Shown in pieces: positions 9,583 to 18,486 of a stretch of DNA of 64,000 nucleotides. The position numbers and the translations under genes were made by a program. A model generated the notes under the pieces. That model was not told where the DNA came from, made no database searches, and saw only the letters and a program-made list of their open reading frames with translations. The stretch comes from Variovorax sp. UMC13 (lineage in GTDB: Bacteria; Pseudomonadota; Gammaproteobacteria; Burkholderiales; Burkholderiaceae_C), in the NCBI RefSeq assembly GCF_014170375.1, contig NZ_LZZW01000017.1, positions 23,563 to 87,562 of the forward strand, given 5' to 3'. Position 1 is the first letter of the stretch. Every line of letters starts with the position of its first letter.

Positions 9583-9595
9583 TTTGTATCCAATC
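9583..9595 (+). promoter_or_regulatory. Operator-like site, copy 3 (TTTGTATCCAATC)
   Basis: Third exact copy of the 13-mer, 31 bases upstream of the amidohydrolase ATG, where a repressor would block a minus-strand promoter. Confidence 0.6.
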
Positions 9596-9615
9596 CTTGT
9601 GACGTTCGGCAGGCG

Positions 9616-10089
9616 CTAAGGATGGAACAGGCGGTCGTCGAACTGGAACGGGTTGCGCTCGACCGTCAGCACGATCGAGGCGAACCTTGCATGGTCCGGG
9701 TTGAGCACGAGGTTCGATTCCCCCGGCTCCACCGCCGAGGGAACCCACAAGCCGAGCGAAGCGCCCGAGGCCCGCCAACGAACGCCCGCATCCTGGGTCC
9801 AGGGTTCATCCTCGCGCCAGTGGGCCGGCAGGCTCTCGAGCGTTCGGACGTCGAGCAGCGCCGCATCGTCCGGCAAGTCCAGCCGAAGCAGCGCCTGGTT
9901 GCGCGGCTGCACGCCGTTGCAGTGAACGCGTTTCTCCAACTGGCACAGCGCTCGGCTGGCGCCCGCATAGACCACAGGCAGGCCGTCCGGCGGGGTGCGA
10001 TGCCAGCGCCCGGATTCGAGCGTTGAGCCGAAGGCCAGCATGGGCAGCGTCAGCCCCTTGCTGCTGCCGATGCGCCAAACCGACGGCAT
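9616..10089 (-). CDS. RES-domain toxin (NAD-targeting, Xre-RES module)
   Basis: A 157-residue RES-family protein. It shows the N-terminal WRI, R28/R31 (GRWHR), Y41 (VYAG), E52 (QLEKRVH), then VPSAVEP-ESN, LNPDHA and the terminal FDDRLF, all RES-domain blocks. Family toxins degrade NAD+ and stop growth. The ATG overlaps the antitoxin stop by one base (TGATG), deciding this start against longer open codons upstream and giving the usual antitoxin-then-toxin order. Confidence 0.9.
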   Translation of the reverse strand: MPSVWRIGSSKGLTLPMLAFGSTLESGRWHRTPPDGLPVVYAGASRALCQLEKRVHCNGVQPRNQALLRLDLPDDAALLDVRTLESLPAHWREDEPWTQDAGVRWRASGASLGLWVPSAVEPGESNLVLNPDHARFASIVLTVERNPFQFDDRLFHP

Positions 10090-10655
10090 CAGACGACGCC
10101 GCCGTACTCGATCGCGTTGAGGATCTGGCGCACCTTCGCGCCGCCGAATTCGTTGCTCGCGTATTCCACCGGGGCCTTGCCGTCGAGCAGGTCGTGCGGC
10201 CTGGTCATCCATGTCGCGCCGTCCTCGCCGAACACTTCAGCCGCGCGCACGAACAGTTCGCTCTGGCGCAGCATGCGCTCGGTCACGGCGGCATCGAGCG
10301 TCGTATGGGGCTTGGCGCGCGACAGCGTCGACGGCGTCACCTGCAGCGCGATGAACAGGTCCTTCTTCTTTTCCAGGCCGGTCGCCTCGAACCACTGCTG
10401 GAGCGCCGTCGCCGGCAGGCTCCTGGACGCCCAGTAGGCGGCTGCGTCGCGGTTGAGGGTGGGCGCCTCATGGTGAAGAAGCGTCGTGAAAAGACGCCTC
10501 TTCCGGCTGCCGGGCGCTACTTTCGCGGCGGTGAACGCACGCTCGAAGACGTTCTCGAACTTCTTCGCCATGACAACGGCCGCATCCTGCCGTTGCGCGG
10601 TCATGGGGGCCGGAGCGGCTTTGGCGACGGAGACAGACGTGGAGGGAGTCTTCAT
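10089..10655 (-). CDS. Xre/MbcA/ParS-type antitoxin (DUF2384)
   Basis: A 188-residue antitoxin partner. The C-terminal part (WMTRPHDLLDGKAPVEYASNE) is the DUF2384 toxin-binding domain; the middle (around TPSTLSR) is the Xre-like HTH. I chose ATG 10655 because GAGGGG precedes it; an upstream in-frame ATG at 10691 lies inside a perfect palindrome that is probably the operator. It neutralises the RES toxin and, with it, likely represses its own promoter. An alanine/lysine-rich N-terminal tail is present. Confidence 0.88.
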   Translation of the reverse strand: MKTPSTSVSVAKAAPAPMTAQRQDAAVVMAKKFENVFERAFTAAKVAPGSRKRRLFTTLLHHEAPTLNRDAAAYWASRSLPATALQQWFEATGLEKKKDLFIALQVTPSTLSRAKPHTTLDAAVTERMLRQSELFVRAAEVFGEDGATWMTRPHDLLDGKAPVEYASNEFGGAKVRQILNAIEYGGVV

Positions 10656-10677
10656 CCCCTCACGGTAGCACACTTGC

Positions 10678-10703
10678 AAATGCAATGCCATAGCATTGCA
10701 TTT
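10678..10703. promoter_or_regulatory. Perfect 11-bp inverted repeat, probable RES-Xre operator
   Basis: AAATGCAATGC (10678-10688), spacer CATA, then its exact complement (10693-10703), 23 bases upstream of the antitoxin ATG. TGCAA/ATGC sub-repeats occur within each arm. Position and symmetry suit autoregulation by the dimeric toxin-antitoxin complex. It also lies just beyond the end of the GntR gene, where its hairpin could act as a terminator. Confidence 0.75.
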
Positions 10704-10709
10704 ACACCT

Positions 10710-11432
10710 TTATCCGAGCAGCGCCTCCGCCAGGTCGATCTCCGGCTCCTCCCGCTCGTGCAGGTTGAGCGAGCGCTCGATGTGGTGCAGGTGCTCGGTC
10801 ATGAGCGAGACCGCGGCCTTCTTCTGGCCGGCCTCGATGGCGTCGATCAGCAGCGCGTGCTCGTCGTTGGGACAGGCGGCCACGGTCGGCGCCTCGAAAG
10901 TCAGGATCGCGAGGCAGGTCAGCGGCGTGAGCTCGCGCATCATGCGCGCCATGATGCTGCTGCCCGAGAGCTGCGCGAGCTGCACGTGGAACTCGCCCGA
11001 CAGCCGCACCGCGGCGCGCCGGTCGCCGCTGGCGTGGGCCTGCTGCTCGCGCTTGAGCAGCGCGCGCAGCTGCTTGACGGCGGTGGGCGCCTTGCCCTCG
11101 GCGATACGGTCGATCAGCCGCAGCACGATCGCCGGCTCGAGCGTGCGCCGCACCTCGAGCACGTCGTGCGCCTCGTCGACACTGGGCGTGGTGACGAAGG
11201 CGCCGCGGTTGGGGATCAGCGTGACCAGCTGCTCGACCGCCAGCCGCTGCAGCACGCCGCGCACCTGCGTGCGGCTGACCGCGAACAGCTCGGCCACGCG
11301 CTCCTCCGACAGCTTGGTGCCGGGCAGCAGCCGGTGCTCGACCACGGCCTCGTAGATGCGCTCGTAGATGTCGGCCTTGGACGCGGCCTTCGCGGCCGGC
11401 TGGGCCGCGCGCCGGAGGGTGGAAGAGGCCAT
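10710..11432 (-). CDS. GntR-family transcriptional regulator, FCD subfamily
   Basis: A 240-residue regulator: winged HTH at about 20-82 (LSEERVAELFAVSRTQVRGVLQRL) and an all-helical FCD ligand domain with EVRRTLEP, a GEFHVQLA histidine and EHLHHIERS. FCD proteins sense small carboxylates. Start at 11432 gives MASSTLRRA, the first methionine fitting the domain; 30 further open codons upstream look non-coding. It precedes the RES-Xre module and follows the decarboxylase-like gene on the same strand. It is the nearest candidate to bind the TTGTATCCAA sites. Confidence 0.9.
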   Translation of the reverse strand: MASSTLRRAAQPAAKAASKADIYERIYEAVVEHRLLPGTKLSEERVAELFAVSRTQVRGVLQRLAVEQLVTLIPNRGAFVTTPSVDEAHDVLEVRRTLEPAIVLRLIDRIAEGKAPTAVKQLRALLKREQQAHASGDRRAAVRLSGEFHVQLAQLSGSSIMARMMRELTPLTCLAILTFEAPTVAACPNDEHALLIDAIEAGQKKAAVSLMTEHLHHIERSLNLHEREEPEIDLAEALLG

Positions 11433-11508
11433 GGTGTGGGCTTGCGTGCGAAAGGAAAAGCGAGGAACGCTCGGATGGTACCCAGAGACGGACTGCCCCG
11501 TGCAGGCC

Positions 11509-12243
11509 TCAGTGCAGGCCATGCAGTTCGGTGAACAGGCTGCCCCAGCCCTCGACCCGCCGCGTGTCGACGCCGCACAGCCGCAGCGCCTTCCACACCG
11601 CGGTGCTGACCGTGTCGTACACAGGAATGCCCAGCTCGGCTTCGAGCGCCGGCACCAGCCGCGCCGCGCGCAGGTTGGTGCAGAAGGTGGAGATGCACTG
11701 CGGCGACGCGGCCGCGAGTTCGCGCACCATGGCGCGGATCTCGTCGGTCGTGACCTCGGCGAACTCGAAGTTCACGTGGCGGCCCAGGTGGCGTTCGGCC
11801 ACGCAGTCGTAGCCGCTGGCGCGGTAGTTGGCGACGATGCGTTCCTGCACGTCGGCCAGGTAGGGCGTGGCGAGCGCGAAGCGCTTTCGGCGCGACATCG
11901 CCATCGCCTCGTTGAAGGCCAGCACCGAGGTGCAGGCCGGGATGCCCGTCTCGGCGGTGATGCGCGCGCACAGCGCCTCGTCGGTATCGAAGCCGAGCCA
12001 GCCCGAGGAGGTGCCGTTCCAGGCGATCACGTCGACGCGCGCATCGGCCAGCAGCCGCGCGGCCTCGAGGATCGGCTCGATGTCGAACTGGCCCAGCGCC
12101 TGGCTGCGCAGCGAGATCTCGGTCACGCGGAAGCGCGCGAAATGCGCCGACACCTCGGGCAGGCCCGCGACCATGGCCGAGGTCAGCGGCTCGAGCGCGG
12201 TGTTGGACGAGGGCGTGAGCATGCCCAGCAGTACACGCTTCAT
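11509..12243 (-). CDS. Asp/Glu racemase superfamily enzyme, arylmalonate decarboxylase / maleate isomerase-like
   Basis: A 244-residue protein with the superfamily N-terminus LTPSSNT, a G77-T78-S79 motif where racemases and maleate isomerases carry their first cysteine (usually xCTS), and C188 in FCTNLRAA. One catalytic cysteine plus a Gly-Thr-Ser dioxyanion site is the arrangement of arylmalonate decarboxylase (Gly74-Thr75-Ser76, Cys188), and the terminal GWGSLF resembles that enzyme's GYGRLF. Decarboxylation of a substituted malonate or cis-trans isomerisation are both possible. It lies between the GntR gene and a Pot-type binding protein, so its substrate may be imported. Confidence 0.82.
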   Translation of the reverse strand: MKRVLLGMLTPSSNTALEPLTSAMVAGLPEVSAHFARFRVTEISLRSQALGQFDIEPILEAARLLADARVDVIAWNGTSSGWLGFDTDEALCARITAETGIPACTSVLAFNEAMAMSRRKRFALATPYLADVQERIVANYRASGYDCVAERHLGRHVNFEFAEVTTDEIRAMVRELAAASPQCISTFCTNLRAARLVPALEAELGIPVYDTVSTAVWKALRLCGVDTRRVEGWGSLFTELHGLH

Positions 12244-12247
12244 GCGG

Positions 12248-13312
12248 TCAGACTTTCACTTCGCGGTTGAAGCGGTCGATGTACTCGGCGCGGCGCGGGT
12301 TGAGCTTGGCCCAGTCGACGCCATTCATCGCTTCGATGTCGGCGGTGTTCTTCGCATAGGCCTGCAGCCCTTCGCTGAACACGGCCTTGGAACTCACGGG
12401 CGCGACGAAGTACGGCGCGGCCGCCATGCGGGTCTGCACCTCGGGGCTCAGCGCGGCGTTGATGTAGGCCGCGGCCAGGTCGGGGTTCTTGGTGTTCTTC
12501 ACGATGTGCATCACGCTCTTGATGTGGATCCAGCCGGTGTCCGGCTTGGCCAGCGCCACCGGCACGCCCTTGCCCTGCAGGTCGCCCACGTTGTTGTTGT
12601 AGTGGACCGAGATGTCGATCTGGCCCTGCTGGAACAGCGTGGCGAGCGAGCCCGGGTTGCTGGCCACCGCGCTCACGTTGGGCATCAGCTTCTTGACGAA
12701 GGCGAAGGCCGGTTCGAGGTTCTCCTCGCTGCCGCCGTTGAGGCGCGCGATCTCCACCATCCAGGCCGACATCAGCGTCGAGCCCATGCCCGCCAGGCCC
12801 ACGCGGCCCTTGTACTCGGGCTTGAGCAGGTCGTTCCACGAGCGCGGCGGGTTCTTGATCTTCTCGGTGTTGTAGGCGATGCCGATGATCTGGCCCGACA
12901 CGAACACGCCCAGGCCGCGCGGGTCGACCAGCTTGGAAGGCACATCCTTCAAGTAGGGCATCTTGTCGACCGGCACCTTCTCGAAGATGTCCTGCGACAG
13001 CGCGGCCAGGTAGGGGCCTTCGTCCAGGATGATCACGTCGTAGGGTGGGTTGGCCTTGGAGGCCACGAGCTTCGACACCGTGTCGACCGCCAGCGAAGAC
13101 ACCAGGTTGGTCGAGGCACCCGTGGCCTTGGCGAAGGCCGGCAGCAGGATCGCGCGGTGCGCCGACTCCCAGGCGCCGGGATAAGTGGTGGCCGAGATCG
13201 AACGCGATTGCGCATGCACGAGGCCGGTGTGGGCGGCCAGGTGGGCGGCGCCGAGGCCGGCCGCGCCTTGCAGCAGCTGGCGGCGGGACAAGGGGGTGCT
13301 GGAGGTGCTCAT
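12248..13312 (-). CDS. PotD/AfuA-type periplasmic binding protein, Tat-exported
   Basis: A 354-residue solute-binding protein. The N-terminus is a twin-arginine signal (SRRQLLQG, R10-R11), cleavage near VHAQS (about 35). The body resembles polyamine/iron-type binding proteins (YPGAWESAHRAI, VDTVSKLVASK, GIAYNTEKI). The ATG at 13312 places the Tat signal correctly; 84 open codons upstream cross the divergent promoter region and are not credible. Its ATPase and permeases lie divergently at 13630-16451. Confidence 0.9.
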   Translation of the reverse strand: MSTSSTPLSRRQLLQGAAGLGAAHLAAHTGLVHAQSRSISATTYPGAWESAHRAILLPAFAKATGASTNLVSSLAVDTVSKLVASKANPPYDVIILDEGPYLAALSQDIFEKVPVDKMPYLKDVPSKLVDPRGLGVFVSGQIIGIAYNTEKIKNPPRSWNDLLKPEYKGRVGLAGMGSTLMSAWMVEIARLNGGSEENLEPAFAFVKKLMPNVSAVASNPGSLATLFQQGQIDISVHYNNNVGDLQGKGVPVALAKPDTGWIHIKSVMHIVKNTKNPDLAAAYINAALSPEVQTRMAAAPYFVAPVSSKAVFSEGLQAYAKNTADIEAMNGVDWAKLNPRRAEYIDRFNREVKV

Positions 13313-13629
13313 GGTGCGAATTCCTTGGGTGGTGCGGCAACGCCTGCGATCCAGGCTCGGCACTGCAGCGCAATCTTTGTGCCACGCCATGCCCTCCCCG
13401 GCCCGCGCCTGGCGCCGCACGCGCAACCCCCATGGCGGTGCGGCCGCATGCGCCAACATGGAACGAAGCGCACCATCTGTGCACAAGTTCTTTCGACATT
13501 GGCGCCAATTTTTAAAGTCTTTGTGGCCAGCACCGACCGCCATTGCGCCGACATCGCATGGCACGCTTCTTGAGACGTGAACCGCATCGCGACGTCATTC
13601 CGACGTTGCACCAGCTGGCCTTCACCCGC
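13313..13629. other. Divergent intergenic region of the Pot-type importer (317 bases)
   Basis: No convincing gene here. It separates the binding-protein gene (minus) from the ATPase (plus) and should hold both promoters. It becomes locally AT-rich near 13486-13525 (AATTTTTAAAG). It contains TGTGCACA (13478-13485) and a 12-bp palindrome at 13498-13509. Confidence 0.6.
13498..13509. promoter_or_regulatory. 12-bp palindrome ATTGGCGCCAAT
   Basis: A perfect palindrome centred in the divergent promoter region, next to an AT-rich stretch. It could be an operator for the adjacent regulon. It does not match the TTGTATCCAA sites. Confidence 0.4.
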
Positions 13630-14721
<1,092 letters not shown>

Positions 14722-14725
14722 CGCG

Positions 14726-15586
14726 ATGGCTGCCAACGCCGCCACCACGCGCTCGGCTTCCGCGCTGCCGCTGAGCCTGCCGCTCGGCCTGTTCTTCGTC
14801 GCCTTCGTGCTCGCCCCGATGCTGTTGCTGGCCTGGGTCAGCCTGCACAACGATCCCGAGATGACGCAGGCCGGCTTCGGCCAGTACGCCAAGTTCCTCA
14901 CCGACGGCTTCAACCTCGCGGTGCTGGGCAACACGCTGTGGCTGGGCCTCGAGGTCACGCTGCTGACGATCGTCATCGGCTTTCCGCTGGCCTACCTCTA
15001 CACCCAGGCGCCGGGCCGCTGGCAGGGCCCGCTGATGCTGCTGATCATCCTGCCGCTCCTGACCAGCTCGGTGGTGCGCACCTTCGCCTGGGTCGTGATC
15101 CTCGGGCGCCAGGGCATCCTCAACACCGCGCTGCTCGACCTGGGCCTGATCGCCGAACCGATCAAGCTGCTCTACACGCCCGGCGCGGTGGCGGTCGCGC
15201 TGGCGCAGATCGAGCTGCCGCTGATGGTGCTGCCGCTGATCACCGCGCTGATGAACGTCGACGCCAACCTGCGCCAGGCCTCGCTCGCGCTGGGCGCGGG
15301 CCACTGGCGCACCTTCTGGCAGGTGACGCTGCCGCTGTCGATGCCGGGCCTGCTCGCGGGCTCGCTGCTGGTGTTCGCCTCCAGCGTGAGCGCCTTCGTC
15401 ACGCAGACGCTGGTGGGCGGCGGCCAGCAGATGTTCATGCCCTACTACATGTACCAGCAGGCCATCCAGGCCAACAACTATCCGTTCGCGGCCGCCATCG
15501 CCATGCTGCTGCTGGTGTGCGTGCTGGCCGTGGTGGTCGCCATCAACGCGCTCGGTCGGCGCAGCAAGGGGTTCGTCCATGGCTGA
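14726..15586 (+). CDS. ABC transporter permease, PotB-like
   Basis: A 286-residue inner-membrane permease with six predicted hydrophobic segments and the EAA loop (ALGAGHWRTFWQVTLPLSM). It pairs with the next permease, whose start overlaps its end by 8 bases. Confidence 0.92.
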   Translation: MAANAATTRSASALPLSLPLGLFFVAFVLAPMLLLAWVSLHNDPEMTQAGFGQYAKFLTDGFNLAVLGNTLWLGLEVTLLTIVIGFPLAYLYTQAPGRWQGPLMLLIILPLLTSSVVRTFAWVVILGRQGILNTALLDLGLIAEPIKLLYTPGAVAVALAQIELPLMVLPLITALMNVDANLRQASLALGAGHWRTFWQVTLPLSMPGLLAGSLLVFASSVSAFVTQTLVGGGQQMFMPYYMYQQAIQANNYPFAAAIAMLLLVCVLAVVVAINALGRRSKGFVHG

Positions 15587-16451
15587 AGCCTTCGTCTCGG
15601 GCACGCCGCGCGTGCCTTCCGCCACCCCGCGTGCCGCCGAATCGCTGCGCGGCCTGGTCGAGCGGCGCTCCTTCTGGGCGGTGTTCGGCCTCTTGGGCCT
15701 GTTCGCGGGTGTGCTGCTGATGGCGCCCACGGTGGTGGTGCTGATCACCTCCTTCACCAGCGGCTACTCGCTCAAGTTCCCGCCGCCCGGCTATTCCAGC
15801 CGCTGGTACGCGGCGCTGTGGAACGAGTCGCCCGAGCTGATCGACGCCTTCGTGCTGTCGCTCAAGCTCGCGGCCATCGCCACCGGCGTGTCGATCATGC
15901 TGGCCGTGGCCGCGGCGCTGGCATTGGCCCGCCGGCGCGAGGCCTGGGCGCGCGTGGCCGAGTCGGTGCTGCTGTCGCCGCTGATGCTGCCCGCGCTGGC
16001 CATCGGCCTGTCGCTGCTGATGCTGTTCAACCTGGCGGGCACCGGGCTTTCGTTCTGGACGCTGGTGATCGGCCACGTGGCCATCACCACACCCTACATC
16101 CTGCGCACCACCTCGGCCAGCCTGCTGCAGATGGACGGCAGCCTGCTCGAGAGCGCGCATTCGCTGGGCGCCTCGCCGCTCTATGTGTTCCGCACCGTGA
16201 CGCTGCCGCTGATCGCGCGCGGCATCGCGGCCGGCGCCTTCATCGGCTTCATGTACTCCTTCGACAACGTGGCGGTGTCGCTGTTCCTGTCGGACGCGCG
16301 CAGCGAGGTGCTGCCGATCCGCATGTGGCACATCATCGAATCCAACCTCGACGTGCGCGCCGCCGCGGTGTCGGGCGTGCTGATCGCGGCCACGCTGGTG
16401 CTGATGGTGGTGATGGAACGCGTGGCGGGCATCTCGCGCCACTTCCGCTGA
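15579..16451 (+). CDS. ABC transporter permease, PotC-like
   Basis: A 290-residue second permease, about six hydrophobic segments, EAA loop HSLGASPLYVFRTVTLPLI. It ends 11 bases before the stop of a convergent deaminase gene, closing the importer operon. Confidence 0.92.
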   Translation: MAEAFVSGTPRVPSATPRAAESLRGLVERRSFWAVFGLLGLFAGVLLMAPTVVVLITSFTSGYSLKFPPPGYSSRWYAALWNESPELIDAFVLSLKLAAIATGVSIMLAVAAALALARRREAWARVAESVLLSPLMLPALAIGLSLLMLFNLAGTGLSFWTLVIGHVAITTPYILRTTSASLLQMDGSLLESAHSLGASPLYVFRTVTLPLIARGIAAGAFIGFMYSFDNVAVSLFLSDARSEVLPIRMWHIIESNLDVRAAAVSGVLIAATLVLMVVMERVAGISRHFR

Positions 16452-16462
16452 TGCGCGCCGTT

Positions 16463-16939
16463 TCAGGGCCGCACGCGGTCGCCGCCCCAGCGCAGCCGCA
16501 GCGCCAGGTACTCGGCCTCGCAGACGCCGTCGCGCAGCGCGAGTTCGAAGCCGGTCAGGCGGCAGAAGGCCTCGATGTCGTAGTCGCCGAGGTCGGTACG
16601 CCGCAGCCGCGCATGGCGCAGGCCCAGCACCAGCGTGCGCACGCCGCCGAGCTTGAGCGCGCCCGCGCACATCGGGCAGGGTTCCATCGTGCAGTAAAGC
16701 GTGGCGCCCTGCGCCGCCTCGGCGCCGTGCTGCGCGAAGGCATCGCGCAGGGCCTCGGGCTCGGCATGGGCCGTGACATCGCCACGCGTGACCTGCCGGT
16801 TCTGGCCACGCCCGAGCAGGCGGCCGTCCTTCACCAGCACCGCGCCCGTGGGCCAATCGCCGCGCGCATAAGCCTCGCGCGCCTCGGCCAGCGCCAGCTG
16901 CATCCAGCGCACATCGTCTTCGTTCGTCGTGTCGTTCAT
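16463..16939 (-). CDS. Nucleoside/nucleobase deaminase, CDA fold (TadA/guanine deaminase-like)
   Basis: A 158-residue zinc deaminase: HAE at 58-60 (Zn ligand H58, proton-shuttle E60) and PCPMC at 87-91 (ligands C88, C91). Length and sequence fit the TadA/guanine deaminase branch. Chromosomal setting beside an amidohydrolase and a PuuE-like gene favours a catabolic base deaminase over tRNA editing. It is divergent from the next amidohydrolase, with only 38 bases between starts. Confidence 0.88.
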   Translation of the reverse strand: MNDTTNEDDVRWMQLALAEAREAYARGDWPTGAVLVKDGRLLGRGQNRQVTRGDVTAHAEPEALRDAFAQHGAEAAQGATLYCTMEPCPMCAGALKLGGVRTLVLGLRHARLRRTDLGDYDIEAFCRLTGFELALRDGVCEAEYLALRLRWGGDRVRP

Positions 16940-16977
16940 GGCGGTCGTCCGTTCACAGCAAATCCAGGAGCTTGTCC

Positions 16978-18486
16978 ATGAGCAAGAAACGCACCCTTCT
17001 GCGCAACGCGCGCGCCCTGCTGGGCGATGCGCTGGCCTTCGACGGCCAGCCGCGCGACGTGCTGGTCGAGGGCGATCGCATCGCCGCGATCGAGCCGGCC
17101 GGCACGCTGGCCGATGCCGACGACGCGATCGACCTGAGCGACCACCTGCTGGTGCCCGGCCTGGTCAACGGCCACCAGCATTCGCACGAGCACTTCCAGC
17201 GCGGGCGCACCGAGAACCTGCCGCTCGAACTCTGGATGCACCTGGTGCGCACCCGCACGCCCGTCACGCTGACGCCGCGCCAGGTCTACCTGCGCACCAT
17301 GATCGGCGCGATCGAGTCGCTGCGCACCGGCTGCACCACGCTGGTCGACGACACCGCCCTGGGCGGCGCGATCGACCGCGCGCGCATCGAGGCCGCGCTA
17401 CAGGCCTACGACGACGCCGGCATCCGCGCGCTGGTGGGCTTCGCGATGATGGACAAGCCCATCGTCGACAACTTCCCCTTTGTCGAGCAGCACTTTCCCG
17501 CCGAGCTGGCGGCCGAGCTGCGCGCGGCCTCGCGCCCTGCACCCGAGGACCAATTGGGCCTGGTGCGCGAACTCGCCCGCACGCGCCATCCGCAGTCGAA
17601 GCGCGTGGGCGTGCTGGTGTCGGCCTCGGCGCCGCAGCGCTGCACCGAGGGCTTCCTGCGTGCCGTGCGCGGACTCGCCGACGATCTGGCCCTGCCCGTC
17701 ATCACGCACGTGCAGGAGACGCGGCTGCAGGTGGTCACGGGCCAGCTCTTCTTCGGCTGCCCGATCGTCAAGTACCTGGACCGCATCGGCTTCCTCCAAC
17801 CGGCCACCAGCCTGATCCACGCGGTGTGGCTCAACCCGCGCGAGATCGACGCACTGGCGCGCAGCGGCGCCACCGCGCAGCACAACCCCTGGAGCAACCT
17901 GCTGCTGGGCTCGGGCGTGCAGCCGGTGCGCGAGCTGCTCGACGCCGGCGTCAACGTGAGCCTGGGCTCCGACGGCAGTTGCTCGACCGTGACGGTGAAC
18001 ATGCTCAACGTGCTGGGCAGCGCGGCCGCGGTGTCGAAGCTGCGCGGCGAGGACCACCGGCGCTGGCTGTCGGCGCACGAGGCGCTGCATGCCGGCACGC
18101 TCGCGGGCGGCCGCGCGCTGGGCTTCGGCGAGGCGCTGGGCTCGCTGCGCGTGGGCGCCATCGCCGACCTGGTGGCCTACCGCACCGACAGCGTGACGTT
18201 CACGCCCTTCAACGATCCGGTGCGCCAGCTGGTCTATGCCGAGCGCGGCGCGGGCCTGGACTTCTCGATGGTCGCGGGCGAGGTCGCGATCGAGGGCGGC
18301 GTGCTCACGCGCGTCGACGAGGCCGCACTGCTGCGCGAGATCGAGCGCGAGTTCCAGGACCTGGCGCCGCGCTACGCACAGGCCGAGGCTGAGATGGCGC
18401 CGGTGCTCGCGGCGGTGGAGCGCATCCACCGCGAGGGGCTGGCCACGGCCATCGCGCCCGACACCTTCGCCGCGAGGCTCGCATGA
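16978..18486 (+). CDS. Amidohydrolase (cytosine/guanine deaminase or chlorohydrolase family)
   Basis: A 502-residue cyclic amidohydrolase: metal HxH at H66/H68 (NGHQHSH), later VITHVQE, SLIHAVWL and the acidic SLGSDGS. I chose ATG 16978 because CAGGAG ends 7 bases before it; a TTG at 16972 is too close to that site. It overlaps the next gene by 4 bases (ATGA). Its partners (PuuE-like deacetylase, amidase, deaminase) suggest stepwise deamination and ring opening of a nitrogen heterocycle. Confidence 0.88.
   Translation: MSKKRTLLRNARALLGDALAFDGQPRDVLVEGDRIAAIEPAGTLADADDAIDLSDHLLVPGLVNGHQHSHEHFQRGRTENLPLELWMHLVRTRTPVTLTPRQVYLRTMIGAIESLRTGCTTLVDDTALGGAIDRARIEAALQAYDDAGIRALVGFAMMDKPIVDNFPFVEQHFPAELAAELRAASRPAPEDQLGLVRELARTRHPQSKRVGVLVSASAPQRCTEGFLRAVRGLADDLALPVITHVQETRLQVVTGQLFFGCPIVKYLDRIGFLQPATSLIHAVWLNPREIDALARSGATAQHNPWSNLLLGSGVQPVRELLDAGVNVSLGSDGSCSTVTVNMLNVLGSAAAVSKLRGEDHRRWLSAHEALHAGTLAGGRALGFGEALGSLRVGAIADLVAYRTDSVTFTPFNDPVRQLVYAERGAGLDFSMVAGEVAIEGGVLTRVDEAALLREIEREFQDLAPRYAQAEAEMAPVLAAVERIHREGLATAIAPDTFAARLA

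Noticed and set aside
10653..10691. Upstream in-frame ATG at 10691 as the antitoxin start
   Set aside because: It lies within the perfect inverted repeat taken as operator, and the ATG at 10655 has a GAGGGG ribosome-binding sequence.
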